Origin: Favolaschia claudopus | Lineage: Eukaryota; Basidiomycota; Agaricomycetes; Agaricales; Mycenaceae | Length of the DNA stretch: 64,000 nucleotides | Reading direction: 5' to 3' | NCBI GenBank assembly: GCA_037176885.1 | Contig: JAWWNJ010000024.1 | Span: forward strand, 682,001 to 746,000 | Part shown: one piece after another, positions 44,276-56,791 of the stretch | How positions within the stretch are numbered: position 1 is the first letter of the stretch | Layout: the number at the start of each line of letters is the position of its first letter | Notes under the pieces: model-generated | Databases searched by the model: none | What the model saw: the letters and a program-made list of their open reading frames with translations, nothing else | Told to the model about the DNA's origin: nothing | Translations under genes and position numbers: made by a program

Positions 44276-46413
44276 ATGCACTCATCCGTTTTTCTCTGGG
44301 CGGTCGTCTCGGGACTGGTATTTGTCTAACTGCCGCGACTCAAAGCAAGGTCAGGCTATTGATTTTCGTCTCGCAGGTCAACCATGTGTATTTCAATCAA
44401 CACGAACCTCAAAGCGCCATCCTCCCCTTTATTCTCCTCGTCATCGAACCCCCAGCACTTATGGCTTTGATCGACGGTGCAAATTCAACGTCGTTCAACT
44501 GTCTCCGGCTTCTCTATACCTATGCCATATTTCTATCGTCACTCAGCCTCTCAATTATCTTGTATCGAATCTCGCCGTTTCATCCTTTGGCGCAATACCC
44601 CGGTCCCTTGATCAGCAAAGCGACGCGTCTGTGGGATCTCTGGAATGCGTACGGGGGCCGCAAGTATCTCTATCATAGCAGGCTACATGAGATGTATGGA
44701 CCGTATGTTCGAACAGGTTGGTTAGCAGGCCCATCTCATTGAAAAGACTCATCATCGCTCCTCTCAGGACCAAACGAGATCTCAGTGACTGATATCGACG
44801 CTGTAACCCAGATTCTTCGCCACGGTGGATTGGGCAAGGGACGATGTATGTGGGCAACTTCCTCCGCACTTTCCTTGTCTGGGCGCTCTAATATCCAACT
44901 ACGTAGTCTATGAAAGAATAGGACAAGACTACACACCGCCCGCGATTATAAGTGCGCTCGGGGAGGTCCATACGGCTAAACGCCGCGTGTGGGATAGGGC
45001 GTTGAATCCGACAGCCATGCACGATTATGAGCCGTTGATTGTGAAACGCGCTACTCAACTCGTGTCGCGCCTGAAGGAGCATGGCACAGTCGATATTGGG
45101 TGTTGGATCGATATGTTAACGTACGTATCTCGAATTTCGTCTTGAATCAAGCTCCGTAGTGAAAGGATTTTAGTTTCGACATTATGGGCGACCTCGCGTA
45201 GGAAGTTTCGTCTCTTGATGCGCCGTCGCGTTTAAAACTCATTTCGCAGATTTGGTGGAGGATTCGAAATGCTTCGGGAGGGTAGAGATGTGAACGGGGT
45301 TGGAGAGCGAATTCGCGCCTTCTTGACGTGCGTGAATCTTCTTGCTTCTCAAGTTGTCGTATCAATCGATAGACCGGTACCGCAGGGCGGGCAATCTGTT
45401 GGCTCAGATCCCGTGGATAATGAAACCAGTGGGCTTCATCCCCCACGTTGGGCAGGCCGCTAAAGAATTTGATAAATTCGCGCAAGACCTCGCTATCCAG
45501 CGGGCAAAGAACGGTGCTGCCGGAGGGAAGGATCTATGGTATCATATCGTGAGTTCGAGCTCATAAGTATAGTAAAACTTTTCGATGACATATGCTCTAC
45601 TTACCAGGCCGACGAGGCTGATGTTGAGCAAGAAAAACCTACGCTGCAGATTGCCGCCGCGGATAGCTTCGTAGCTGTAATCGCTGCGTCTGACACTACC
45701 GCGTACACCCTAACCAGCGCCATATGGCTTTTGCTATCCAATCCGGAATGTTATCAGCGCGTTCAGCAAGAAATTGACAGTGTGATTGCGAACGGAGATG
45801 ATCCATTTGATGCAAATAAGCATAGAGAGTTGCATTACTTGTCGGGGTGCATGTCAGTACTGGGGATGTTCCTGTTTTGATGACCATTAATCTTTTTTTT
45901 TGACCAGAAATGAGACGTTACGTCTTCATCCGGCTTTACCATCGAATGGTGGCACCAGACAAGTACGACTCGAGCAGCCTGGGAGATTCATTGCCGGGAG
46001 GTAATGCACAGCGCATGCCCTGTATGGATCCCATTGTTCAGTTCTCCAACAGATATTTCCCGCCGGGGACAAGCATATCAGTGGCGACGCACTCGATTCA
46101 CCGAAACCTCGACTACTTCTCCCATCCCGACCGATTCCTTCCCGAAAGATGGCTTGCCTCTAGCAAGCTTGAAAAGCACGAGCCGTCCGCATTCATCCCT
46201 TTCTCACTGGGTCCTGCCAACTGCGCTGGGCAGAAATTTGCGATGCGCGAGATGTTTGGGGTGCTTTGCGTTTTGTTCAAATCGTTTGAGATGAAGTTTG
46301 CGGATGGGTTCGATGGAGAGGAATGGCCTGAGAGTATCAAAGAGATATACATTGCCGCTCGGGGGCCATTGATGGTGACTTTGACTCCCCGCAGCCACGA
46401 GAACCAAGTATAA
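44276..46413 (+). pseudogene. Cytochrome P450 A, frameshifted
   Basis: Exons 44276..44317, 44377..44716, 44768..44845, 44907..45120, 45174..45197, 45250..45548, 45608..45852, 45908..46000, 46053..46413, the same nine-exon plan as P450 B. Membrane anchor in exon 2, then proline-rich hinge (SPFHPLAQYPGP), I-helix AASDTT, ExxR in NETLRLHP, FLPERW and haem loop FSLGPANCAG are all present. In exon 6, near 45360-45366, it lacks 2 nt relative to B, so frame is lost between VVV and IDRYRR. The stop in its first intron proves that intron real for both copies. Without that indel it would be about as long as B (562 residues). Call: recent pseudogene or sequence error. Confidence 0.78.
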
Positions 46414-47976
46414 GCCCGCTGTCGGGGACGGTCAATGATAGACTAGACTCTCATAGCCAGACTTCAACACATTTGGCCTCGTATAATGATAGACGAAAGT
46501 AGTTTGCACTCGGCGGCTTCAATGTGGACCACGAGAATTCTTGTGTCGGCAAACCAAGCAGAATAGTAGTGAAAAAGTTCTATCGTCAAGTTTCGGTCTC
46601 GCGCATTCCTGCGTTAACGTTTGAACTATGCAATTTTTTGTCGAACAAAAACAAAACCAACCCCACGGCAGATAGGGGCAGATTAGATAGCACGCTGGGA
46701 TGTGACTCAAGCGTGACTCTCTGATCCCGACAACTTTCCCGCCGTCGCGCATTCCTCTGCATCGTAGCCATGTTCAAGCCGCTTTTTTAGCCCCAAACCC
46801 ATCCCTTTCCTCTTTCTCCTCACGCTTGGTGATTCGCTACCTACACCCCCCTCGCATTTGGTCCAGCGAATCCGCCGCAAGCCCTACACCCCCCACGGAA
46901 TTCAGCAGACTCAAATTTCCAGTGGTCGAAGACCGCACTTCACAGTAGACTATAGCTCTTTCATTTCTCGCTCACAGAGAAAGTGCGCGATTGAAATCTC
47001 CCTTATTCTACAGCGGATCTTTCTGTGGTGACCGACCTGTAAATTCTCTGCTGCGACCACCAAATGCCCTATCATATTCTCTTTCGGCGCTTATGACATT
47101 GCGCTCGTCTCCACATCCCAAGTCAGTCGTGAATCGACTACAAAATTATTTATCTCTGCCTTGTAGGTGTGGAGGCGGCGCGGAATGACTTGCACCCTTC
47201 CTTACACCTGTGCCTCACCGACCGCGCATTCCGACACTCTCCTCCCCCCTCAGCTTTCTGTGTTCCCGCTGTCTGATTTTCACGTCCGCGTAGGTCCGCG
47301 TCCATTGCTCTCCCCTATACACAGGGTTGTGGAGACGAGACGGCATCGAAGAACGACTCACCCGGAGGTCGTGGGACAAGCCTGTCCGCCCTCCCGCTCG
47401 TTTCGACTACCGACCTTTTCTCGGTCATATGAGTCGCGCCCTCGCCATCCTGCTGTCATGTCCGTTCCGCGCCCTAGACGATCCACTCGCTTTCATCGCT
47501 AGGCTGGTGGATTTCGGAGCCTGGAGGCGATTTATCATGTTCCTGCTTACAAGACGGGAAGCTGGGGGACGATTTGGGGCGCTTGAGTGGTGAATGGGTG
47601 GTGCTGGAATAAAGGGAGGAGCGGGGACGAGTAGGCGGACGCAGTATTTGCGCTCGAACTGTGGCCATTTTATCAGTTCCGTTCGTGTCGCGAATTTTCA
47701 TTGATATTCATTGAACAGCCGCGTTTTAATTTAGCTCAAACCGACCTTATGGCTTCATTGAATAACCGAATGCCCGTTCTGTGTCCTATTTTTATATTCT
47801 GTTCGCTGAATGACTGGTGGTGGCTTGACCGCGTCAGTGCCAAACTAAGTTCAGCCCTTCGGGATCGCATTCACATGGACTGCAGATGTATTATAAGGGA
47901 GTCCATGAGCGCCGTCGGGGTCAGGCAATCCCACCTTTGCCTACTGTCAGTCTGCCCTTCTCTGCTGCCCACTGGC
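46414..47976. other. Spacer between the two P450 copies
   Basis: 1.56 kb. Contains the second copy of a diverged repeat (46678-47025) and CT-rich stretches. Small frames show no family resemblance. Confidence 0.45.
46678..47025. repeat. Diverged repeat, copy 2
   Basis: Partner of 41083-41545; see that entry for the shared blocks. Confidence 0.45.
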
Positions 47977-50093
47977 ATGCATTTGGAGTCCATTTCGCTC
48001 TGGGTGGTCGTCTTGGGACTGGTATCCGTCCAACTGCCGCCACTCGAGCAAGGTCAGGTCACTGATTTCGTCTCGCAGGTCAACCATCTATATTTCAATC
48101 GACATGAACCTCAAAGTGCCATCCTTCCGTTCGTTCTCCTTGTCATCGAACCCCCAGTATTCCTAGTTGTCTTCGGTGCTCCAATTTCTTGGTCTGGCTC
48201 TCGATTCCTGTATACCTATGTCATATTTCTATCGTCACTGAGTCTCTCGATTGTCTTGTATCGAATCTCGCCGTTTCATCCTTTGGCCCAATACCCCGGC
48301 CCTTTGATCAGCAAAGCGACGCGTCTGTGGGATCTCTGGAAGGCATACGGGGGCCGCAAGTATCTCTATCATAGCAGGCTGCATGAGATGTATGGGCCGT
48401 ATGTTCGAACAGGTTGGTTTGCCAGGCCCATCTCATTGAAAGGATTCACTATCGCTCCTGTCAGGACCAAACGAGATCTCAATAACTGATATCGACGCTG
48501 TGACCCAGATTCTTCGTCACGGTGGACTGAACAAGGGACGATGTATGTAAACAATTTCCTCCCGATTTCCTTGTCTGAACCCCTCATCCGACTAGATTAT
48601 GAAAGAGTAAGACAAAACGACATACCGCCCTCGATTATACATGCGCTTGGGGAGGTCCATACGGCTAAACGCCGCGTGTGGAATAGGGCGTTGAATCCGA
48701 CAGCCATGCATGATCATGAGCCGTTGATTGCGAAACGCGCTACTCAATTCGTGTCGCGCCTGAAGGAGCATGGGACAGTTGATATCGGGTGTTGGCTTGA
48801 TATGTTAACGTGCGTATCTCCACTTTGTCCTCAGTCAAGCATTGTAGTGAAAGAACTTCAGTTTTGACATTATGGGCGACGTTACGTAGGGAGTTCCGTC
48901 TCCTGGTGCACAGTCGCGTTATCCACTTTCGCAGATTTGGTGGAGGATTCGAAATGCTTCGGGAGGGTAGAGATGCGAACGGGGTTGGAGAGCGAATTCG
49001 CGCCTTCTTGACGTGCGTGAATTTTCTTGCTTCTCAAGTTGTCGTGAACCAATTGATAGACCGGTACCACAGGGTGGGCAATCTTTTGGCTCAGATACCG
49101 TGGATAATGAAACCAGTGGGCCTTATCCCTGGCGTTGGGCAGGCCGTTAATGAATTTGATAAATTCGCGCAAGACCTCGCTGTCCAGCGGGCAAAGAACG
49201 GCGCTGCTGGGAGGAAGGACCTATGGTATTATATCGTGAGTTCCAGCTCGCAAGTATAGCAAAAAGACCTTTTTGATGTTATGCTCTACTTAGGCCGACG
49301 AGGCTGATCTTGAGCAAGAAAAACCTACGCTGCAGATTGCAGCCGCGGATAGTTTCGTAGCTGTAATCGCTGCGTCTGACACTACCGCGTACACCCTAAC
49401 CAGCGCCATATGGCTTTTGCTATCCAATCCGGCATGTTACCAGCGCGTTCAGCAAGAGATCGACAGTGTGATTGCGAACGGAGACGATCCATTTGATGCA
49501 AATAAGCATCGAGAGTTGCATTACTTGTCAGGGTGCATGTTCGTTAAAACAGTCACTTCACCGATACTACCATTGATCTTATTTTGGACTAGAAACGAGA
49601 CGTTGCGTCTTCATCCGGCTCTACCTTCTAATGGTGGCACCAGACAAGTACGACTCGAGCAGCCTGGGAGGTTCATTTCCGGGAGGTAATGCACAGTGCA
49701 TGCCTGGTATGAATCCAATCGCTCAGTTTCTTCGACAGATATTTCCCGCCGGGGACAAATGTGTCAGTAGCGACGCACTCGATTCACCGAAATCCCGACT
49801 ACTTCTCCCATCCCAGCCGATTCCTTCCCGAGAGATGGCTTGCAGATAGCAAGCTCGAAAAGCACGAGCCATCCGCATTCATCCCTTTCTCACTGGGTCC
49901 CGCCAACTGCGCTGGGCAGAAATTTGCAATGCGCGAGATGTTCGGGGTGCTTTGCGCTTTATTCAAATCGTTTGAGATGAAGTTTGCGGATGGGTTCGAT
50001 GGCGAGGAATGGCCTAGGAGTATCAAAGAGATATTTGTTGTTGCTCGGGGCTCACTGATGGTGACTTTGACTCCGCGCAACCACGCAATATAA
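47977..50093 (+). CDS. Cytochrome P450 B (monooxygenase)
   Basis: Exons 47977..48021, 48079..48412, 48465..48542, 48596..48809, 48862..48885, 48935..49235, 49294..49538, 49593..49685, 49739..50093; 562 residues. An ER-anchored haem monooxygenase: hydrophobic N-terminus (SLWVVVLGL and a second helix SSLSLSIVLY), hinge SPFHPLAQYPGP, I-helix AASDTT, K-helix ExxR (ETLR), FLPERW, and haem loop FSLGPANCAG with Cys502. Substrate unknown. It is a direct tandem copy of P450 A about 3.7 kb upstream. In exon 6 a segment starting GTGCGT and ending ATAG (about 49012-49058) looks like a 47-nt intron; reading through it keeps frame and adds about 15 residues, whereas splicing it breaks frame, so I keep it as exon. 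Confidence 0.87.
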
Positions 50094-51116
50094 GCCCACT
50101 GTCGGGACGGTCAATCGTAGCATACTTACTGCACTCGGACTCGACGTGGAGTACGGGAATTCTTGTGTCGTCAGATCAAGCAGATAGCGCACTGCATGAC
50201 CCGTGTAGCACTCGTAGACGAGTGGTGTATCAGTCGAACGCGCTTTAGAGAGAAAGACATTCTGAATATTTTGAGATGCATCAAAGATTTACTGGGCAAT
50301 GAGGTTTGTAGACCTGCCGAGCCTCTGAATTGGGATTACCAGGACAGGATTGTGCCGGGGGTGTCTCCAAGATATTTCCCGCCGCTCACTGCTGATCTCA
50401 AGACATGGGCTCGAGGTACTACAAATTTTCAAATTCAGCAGAATGAACTTGCGGTTGACTTGCGGGGAAAGGAAGGTTTTTCGCCGCGGCAAAGGGTCCG
50501 TTTTCAACTCTGTTGTTGACGCAAAACACGTCGTCCCTGAAATCGTCTGCGAGCCTGTGTCCACTGTCCATGGTCAAGCCCCGACTAGGCCCCGACCCCC
50601 GACGTCGACGCACCATCATCGGCGCCGAAAATCAACAGCAAAAAACACAAAGAAAATCACGACGATCTTCAGGTTACACCGGCGAGAATCAACCCGCGAA
50701 GACCCTTGTGGTGATCGCTGAGGATCTCTCTGAAGTATTCCCTGGCACAAGTCCAATCTTGGTCCAACCTACGGTCGTTCTTGGGCGGGTCTGGAGTTTG
50801 GCGGCCTTGAATCGGAGAACAAAATCGTACGACTTGATAATTGTTGTCGCCAAGCTTCATCGTATTGAGATCGCGGTCGGCCTGCTTGTGACCCATGCAC
50901 ATCTGATCTTATGCGTCGGACCCCAGGCCCAGCTTCAGCGGGTATTCCTTTTATGACATCGTTCTTCTGCTCGTCGATAGGCACCCATGTGTCGTCGCCA
51001 TAAGGTTTTTCTTCGAGTCTGATAGCCGCATTCCCCGCGTTTTATCGACTCGTCTCAAATACACCGACGCGTTCACTCGCGCGCTTCCCTAGTTCCCCGT
51101 TCTTGTTCGGTTCACC
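50094..51116. other. Intergenic between P450 B and BBE-like oxidase
   Basis: 1.0 kb; no gene. A 14-bp match (GATATTTCCCGCCG, near 50371) to the start of the last P450 exon is too short to call a third copy. Confidence 0.45.
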
Positions 51117-53050
51117 ATGGGTCAAACGCAAAGTCTTCCCCCCGCGTCGCAAGCTGGTTCCCCCCTCCAGCTCTGTCTCAACAACGTCTTCGCGTCGAGC
51201 TCCGGCGACGTAGCATACCCGCAGAGCGTGTTCTACCAGCTCGCCAATGTCAAGGCATACAACCAACACATTCCTGTCGTTCCCGCCGCTGTTACCCGCC
51301 CAACAACGTCGCAGGAGATTTCCAAAATCGTGCAATGCGCCGTCGCCAGCAATGTTAAAGTGCAGGCACGGAGCGGTGGTCACAGCTACGGCAATTACGG
51401 TGGGTTACTTGAGATTTTTTTCTTGCGCGTACTCATGCGTCGCATGCATATTGCCAGGTCTTGGAGGGGAGGACAACGCCGTCGTCGTAGACATGGTCAA
51501 CTTCCAGAAATTCAGCATGGACACTTCGAATTGGCAAGCGACCGTTGGAGCAGGTACTCTCCTCGCCGATGTGACCACACGTATGCACGACGCTGGTGGA
51601 CGCGCAATTGCACATGGAACTTGCCCGCAAGGTTTGTGTTCATCAAATATCTTCGCGTGTTCCGTTCTTTACATTACCAGTCGGAATTGGTGGCCATGCA
51701 ACGATCGGCGGTCTTGGTCCCATCTCGCGGCAGTGGGGCTCTGCGCTGGATCACATCTTGGAGGTCGAAATCGTTCTGGCAAACGGCACAATCACTCGGG
51801 CTAGCGCGACCCAGAACCCGGAAATTCTATTCGTCAGTGTCTTTTCGTGTTTTCTGTACCGCTGTTTTCTTACGCTTCGTTACCCTAGGCTGTGAAAGGA
51901 GCTGCAGCCTCCTTCGGAGTGGTCACAGAATTTGTTTTCTTAACCCGTCCCGAACCCACCAACGTCATTCGTTACTCGTATACCCTAGAGTGCGTTTGTC
52001 CATTTTTTGAATTCTACCGGCTCACCGCTAGCTGTAGGTTTGGCAAAAAAGCTAACATGGCTAACACTTTCGCTACTTGGCAATCTATCGTTGCGGACCC
52101 TAACCTTGACCGCAAACTCGCTACTGAGGTGGTCTTATTCGAGCTCGGCATGATCATTTCTGGTAAGCATGCATCCTGTGCATCTTTATTATTTTGCGTC
52201 GATCTCTGATGTTGCCGTATTCCAGGCACCTACTTCGGCACAAAGGCGGAATACGACGCACTCAACTTTGAGAAGCGGCTTGCTCAGAATGCTACTGTAT
52301 CGGTTAACACCCTCGACAACTGGCTAGGCGCCGTTGGAAACTGGGCAGAAACCGAGGCACTCAAGCTCGTCGGAGGCGTGGTATGTTTCTCCCCTCGGGC
52401 TTCCCTCCATGAATTTGAATTGAGGTGCTCTCCAGTCTGGATCCTTCTACTCTAAGAGCTTGACCTTCCGGCCCGATACCCTGATACCCATGAAAGGCAT
52501 CCAGGACTTCTTCAACTACCTTGACAACACTGATAAAGGCACTCTTGTAAGCTCAACTTGTTGTCCATGCTCCGGAATTTCGTTGACCTGTTACAGATCT
52601 GGTTCGCCATCTTCGATGTTGAGGGCGGCGCTGTTAACGATGTTCCCCAAAACGCAACGGCATACGCTCACCGAGATGCTCTCGTCAGTTTTCCTTGTTG
52701 AATGGCACGAAGGTCCACGCTCACTATCACGATTAGTTCTATCTGCAAACATACGCCGTCGGCCTTGGCTCCCTTTCCACCAAGACTATCGACTTCGTGA
52801 CCGGCATGTCCAAGAAGATCACTGATTCTATGCCCGGAGTAGACTTCGGTGCCTATGCTGGCTACGTCGAGTACGTGACCTGCTTTTCTCTCTACGCTAA
52901 TAATGCTGATTTTTGGTGTTTAGCCCGCAATTGACCGACGGACAGCAGCAATACTGGGGCACCAATCTGCCGCGACTGCAGCAGATTAAGGCTGCTATCG
53001 ACCCCAAAGATGTGTTCCACAACCCTCAAAGTGTACGACCTGTTGCATGA
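51117..53050 (+). CDS. BBE-like FAD-linked oxidoreductase
   Basis: Exons 51117..51399, 51458..51631, 51681..51832, 51889..51989, 52038..52162, 52226..52380, 52436..52546, 52597..52683, 52737..52870, 52924..53050; 482 residues. FAD-binding PCMH domain, about 50-220, with both sites of bicovalent flavin attachment: His89 (ARSGGHSYGNYG) and Cys150 (HGTCPQVGIGGHATIGG). The substrate domain follows and the C-terminal BBE motif is present (YWGTNLPRLQQIK, DPKDVFHNPQSV). Such enzymes oxidise alcohols, sugars or secondary metabolites. There is no clear signal peptide; the start MGQTQS has an N-myristoylation-like Gly2. With the two P450s upstream on the same strand it could belong to a small metabolic cluster, but no backbone enzyme is in the window. 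Confidence 0.9.
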
Positions 53051-53434
53051 GGGAATCTAGGATGATGGTTGTGTGGTTGTGCAATTGTTAATGGTTGCTG
53101 TCCAGTGTAGTTCGTTGAGACCCTCTAAAATGAATCAACGGGAATAGATTCAGAATCGACGAAAAAACGAATTCATAGTTGCGCAGAATGCAGAGAAACG
53201 CAGTCTGACTTTTGGCAAGTTGATCTCTCTAAGACGGACGCTATGACTTGCTACTTTAAAGTTAGTTAGTAAGTCTAAGTCTGAGTTGAGCTGCCCGGGC
53301 CGATGAACGGTCATCACAAAGCAAACCAAAATACGTATTGATGCAAGTAACTGACCGCAACACTCAGTAAATCTACTAATAACGACTGGCCACACGTTTA
53401 GTGTTCTCTACGTATGCATTCAAGTTCGTGTCTG
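53051..53434. other. Convergent intergenic
   Basis: 384 bp between the ends of the BBE gene (+) and the kinase-like gene K2 (-). Presumed 3' UTRs. Confidence 0.5.
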
Positions 53435-56400
53435 TTACTTCTCTGATTTAAGTTTCAAGGCTTTCGCAAAGTTGACCAACTCTTTGCACTCCTTCTCCCC
53501 AGGGCAATGGTGTTGGTCCCGGGCAATGTCGAAGTCGATGATCGTGACTTCCCCGCTGGGATCTTGAACAAGGTTGCGACGTTCGAGGTCGTTGTGAATG
53601 ACGCCTACTTGGTGCAGGGCTTTGGCTTTTGCAAACAGCTTCTGACGTCTGGTGATGAATTTTGGGTAAATAAGTCTGGACTACGATGAAATGAAAGGTA
53701 TGAACTCACTGCTCCTCTGGAAGTTTTTCTAACTTGTCAACCTTCTCCCCGCCATCCTCCAAAACCAGAAACACAGTCCCAAGGTCGTTCTCGAAAGTGC
53801 CGTAGTATCGAGGGGTGATTCCATCCAAATCGGCCTTTGCAAGACCTTCGTAAATCGACCCTTCCTTACGAAGCAACGTTGTCAACTCTTCATTGTCTTT
53901 ACTCTCTCCAGCACTTTCGCCGCTGATGGCCATCTTCACCACGATCGGCATTGACGAGTCGTCGTCAGTGCCGTCCTCCAAAATAATGCGGCCAGACCAG
54001 ACATCAGCGGTACCTGTGCGTTTGCGAAGACGGTCCTCAAGAATCACCCCTGCGTATCGAATGGTGGAAGGAGATCTTTCGAGTGGGTCCACTTGGATCT
54101 CCACAGTCGCGCTTTTCTCGTGGAAGGTCCGGGGCGCAAGAGTCGACTTATCGGAGAAAGGAGAGGGAGAGCTTTCTCTCGAGTGGGTTGGGAAGTTGAT
54201 CCTCGTCAGCGGGGCGGGGGAGTTGTCTCCTGAGTGGATTGGGCTAACTGTCCTCAATGGGGTGGGGGAGCTGGGCGTCGAGCCGGATGGGAAGCTATCA
54301 TCCGTCAGCGGGCTGGGTGGAACCGAGGACGAGGCTGCAGTTGGTCCACTGCTAAGCGATGGTACTGAGGAAATTGATCCAACACTGCCTCTAGAGGCAT
54401 TGCTACGACCGCCAGTGGAGTCAATCGAGGCCCTATGCTCGTCTACCCGCTGAACGCTGGGATTGCCGTCCATATCGGAAATCTTTGGGAGGGATTTGGT
54501 GGCAACTGTCGAGTAAACCACCCGCCACAAGTGATCAAAGCCTTCCGAGTACAACAGGTGCTGCGGCGCATTGAATGCGAAATGTACGTCCTATGAAGTC
54601 CAATAAGCAATGTCGTTGCCCGTCCCCAAACCAGAAATCGAAACATACACTCAAGTTTATATCATCGTTCGCTCTTCGGCTTGACCGAGTGCCTCCTGTG
54701 GATCGAGCCCGGCTTCCTCCACCCTGCCGCGTGCTATGACTGCCTTGGCCTCCTCGCGCTCCACCTCTTGAGCCTCCTTGGTTACTGTTCCCACCGCCGG
54801 CCCCTCCGCCTCCTCGACCACCGCCGGCTCCTCCGCCTCCTCGACCGCCCCGACCCCCGCGGCCTCCTCCACCTCTTCGATGACTTCCCCCGCCCCCCCG
54901 ACCTTTCCCTCCCCGGCCACTGCCACTGCCAGTGTCGTCATCGGCACCGTCTCCTTCTTCTTCACTGGTGGTTTCCTTGCGGGTTTGCTTCCTTAGGGCC
55001 ATGTGGTATGGGGCACGTTCCCTTTGGCTGCGGTCTGTGATTGGGTTGTCGTCGCTCTGATTGGTGTCTTGAGTGTCGTCCGCCCCATCTTCGTCGTTGT
55101 CGCTCTGCTCGCGCAACTTTTGCCGTTTCCTCGCCGCTTTCTCAGCCGCCTGAGACGCCTGGGTTTCGCTGACATATCGGTCCTGCCACAGATCTATGCC
55201 CTCTTGTTTTTCCAGAGCCCGTCGCTCGATGACATCGTGGAACGCGCATACTGTCAAGACGACCAGCCGTAGAAGGGTATCCTCGTGGGTCAAAGGTGCG
55301 GAAATAGTCAGAGTCTGCGTGTCTCTGCGACGCCACACAACGAAAGCGTCGTTGAAACTGCTGAGAAGGCCCGCCGAGAGGTTGTGATGGTTCATCTGGG
55401 AATATTTCTGATGGTGGTGAGTTTTGGATCTTCATAGCACAATTAATTTGAGTCTCACCTGGACGACCATACGTGCCCCCGTTTTGACATGTGGTCGTAT
55501 ATCCTTCGCGACTCTGTCCGAAAGATCCAAGTCTTCGACGGTGTTGGCGAACGCGTTATTCAAGATTTTATTGTATTTAGTGGAAGTATTGGAACGTGGC
55601 AAGTCATCTTCAGGCTCGGAATCATCGTCAATCTCGTCGCGGTTTCGTTTCTTTCTAGCCTGGTTTGTAGGCTGACTTTCTTGTTGCGCTGCGGGACCCT
55701 GGATAGGTGTTATGTCGTCCGCCGAGTCATCGTCTTCTTCAACTTCTGTTTGCTCCTCCTCCTCCTCCTCCGTCGGCTCCTCTCCATACACTAACTCGAC
55801 AAAATTCATGATCGTCTGCCGCAGCTCTTGTTCTTTTATCGCGTCCATGCCCTCTTGTTGTTTCACGATAGATGTGCCATCAAGGGGACTCGGAAAGGGA
55901 TTGGTCTTTCTAGATTTGTCCTGGTCTGCGTGAGATTTTTGAAACCTCTGGCACTCATCATTGCATATGAGCGTCGGCCACACAGTACGGAGATGGCCTT
56001 TATAGAGTGACCAGACCAGGAGTAAGATGCCGAGGATTCCTCGTCGACCTCCGACAGCGAGGTTTTTGTACTCCTCTGAGTACAGTGTCCTGAATTCTGG
56101 CTGTCGGAGGTCGCAACTGTCGGCAGTGACGAGTGGCCATAATTCCTTCCAATCCTTTGGATCGTCGCCGAAGGCTGGCACACATCCCACCAGTTGGTCC
56201 GCGATGGTATTAGTGGTTGCAAGTGAGGGCCTGGACGCGAAAACCGGCCTGAACTGGGATCTCGACGAATCGAAGTCGAAACAACTAACTGTCGCGACTT
56301 TTCCCGTGATACGGTGGAATGCTTCGTGCATACTTCTGATAGTAGGGTCGCCTCCGACATCTACTGGGCGTGGTACGATTAGCGTGAGGTCGAATGGACT

Positions 56401-56673
56401 CAGCTTGATCACTGCCTGAATATCCAGAGATCCGTCGATGATCGATTTTCGTTTTTTAAGCTCCTCTATATATCTTTTTTGGAGTGTTGGGAACAGTGCT
56501 GGATCCAGTCGCATATTGCGCAGTTGAAACCACTTGGGGAGATGGCGGTCATAGTCGGTGAATCCTCTGGTGCTGACACTTCGCACGGTTTGAGGCCCTG
56601 GGATGAGCGGGGGGAGGTCGGGAGTAAGGGCGTCGATGACTTCCTGCACTTTTCGGTCTATGAGCGTGGCCAT
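53435..56673 (-). CDS. Protein kinase-like gene K2 (intact)
   Basis: Exons (5' to 3') 56673..55459, 55407..54649, 54590..53710, 53648..53435; 1022 residues. N-terminal domain (about 1-300) shares with K1 the segments ADQLVGCV, WPTLICNDECQRFQKSH and a conserved E-x-K (SEEYKN). A middle region is first acidic, then an RGG-type run of Gly/Arg (GGRGGRGGRGG) typical of RNA-binding or phase-separating segments. The C-terminal kinase-like part has VVKMA (ATP-binding Lys), GVIHNDLERRNLVQD (catalytic HxD and Asn) and IIDFDIA (DFD in place of DFG). It is small and lacks the usual long C-lobe, like other fungal-specific kinase-like proteins. Introns match K1 in position; the last is 61 nt in both. Head-to-head with the F-box gene at 56792. 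Confidence 0.78.
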
Positions 56674-56791
56674 GGTAGTGGTAGTGGTATATTGAATCTA
56701 TGCCACCAGTCAAGTATAAATAGTACCAGTACTGTGCCAGTGCACCATTGTTCTTGCATGTGATCGTGTCCTCGTGTGACAGATGTGACCA
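56674..56791. promoter_or_regulatory. Bidirectional promoter, kinase-like K2 / F-box copy B
   Basis: 118 bp between divergent start codons. It holds TATAAATA at 56715-56722, CATGTGATCG at 56757-56766 (25 nt before the F-box ATG) and TGACCAATGG over the ATG. Same layout as the K1/copy A promoter, apart from the TATA box. Confidence 0.65.

Noticed and set aside
45328..45372. An intron (GTGCGT...GATAG) as explanation for the P450 A frame break
   Set aside because: Removing these 45 nt leaves the downstream exon in the wrong frame.
50360..50400. Remnant of a third P450 after copy B
   Set aside because: Only a 14-bp match to the start of the last P450 exon; no flanking similarity.
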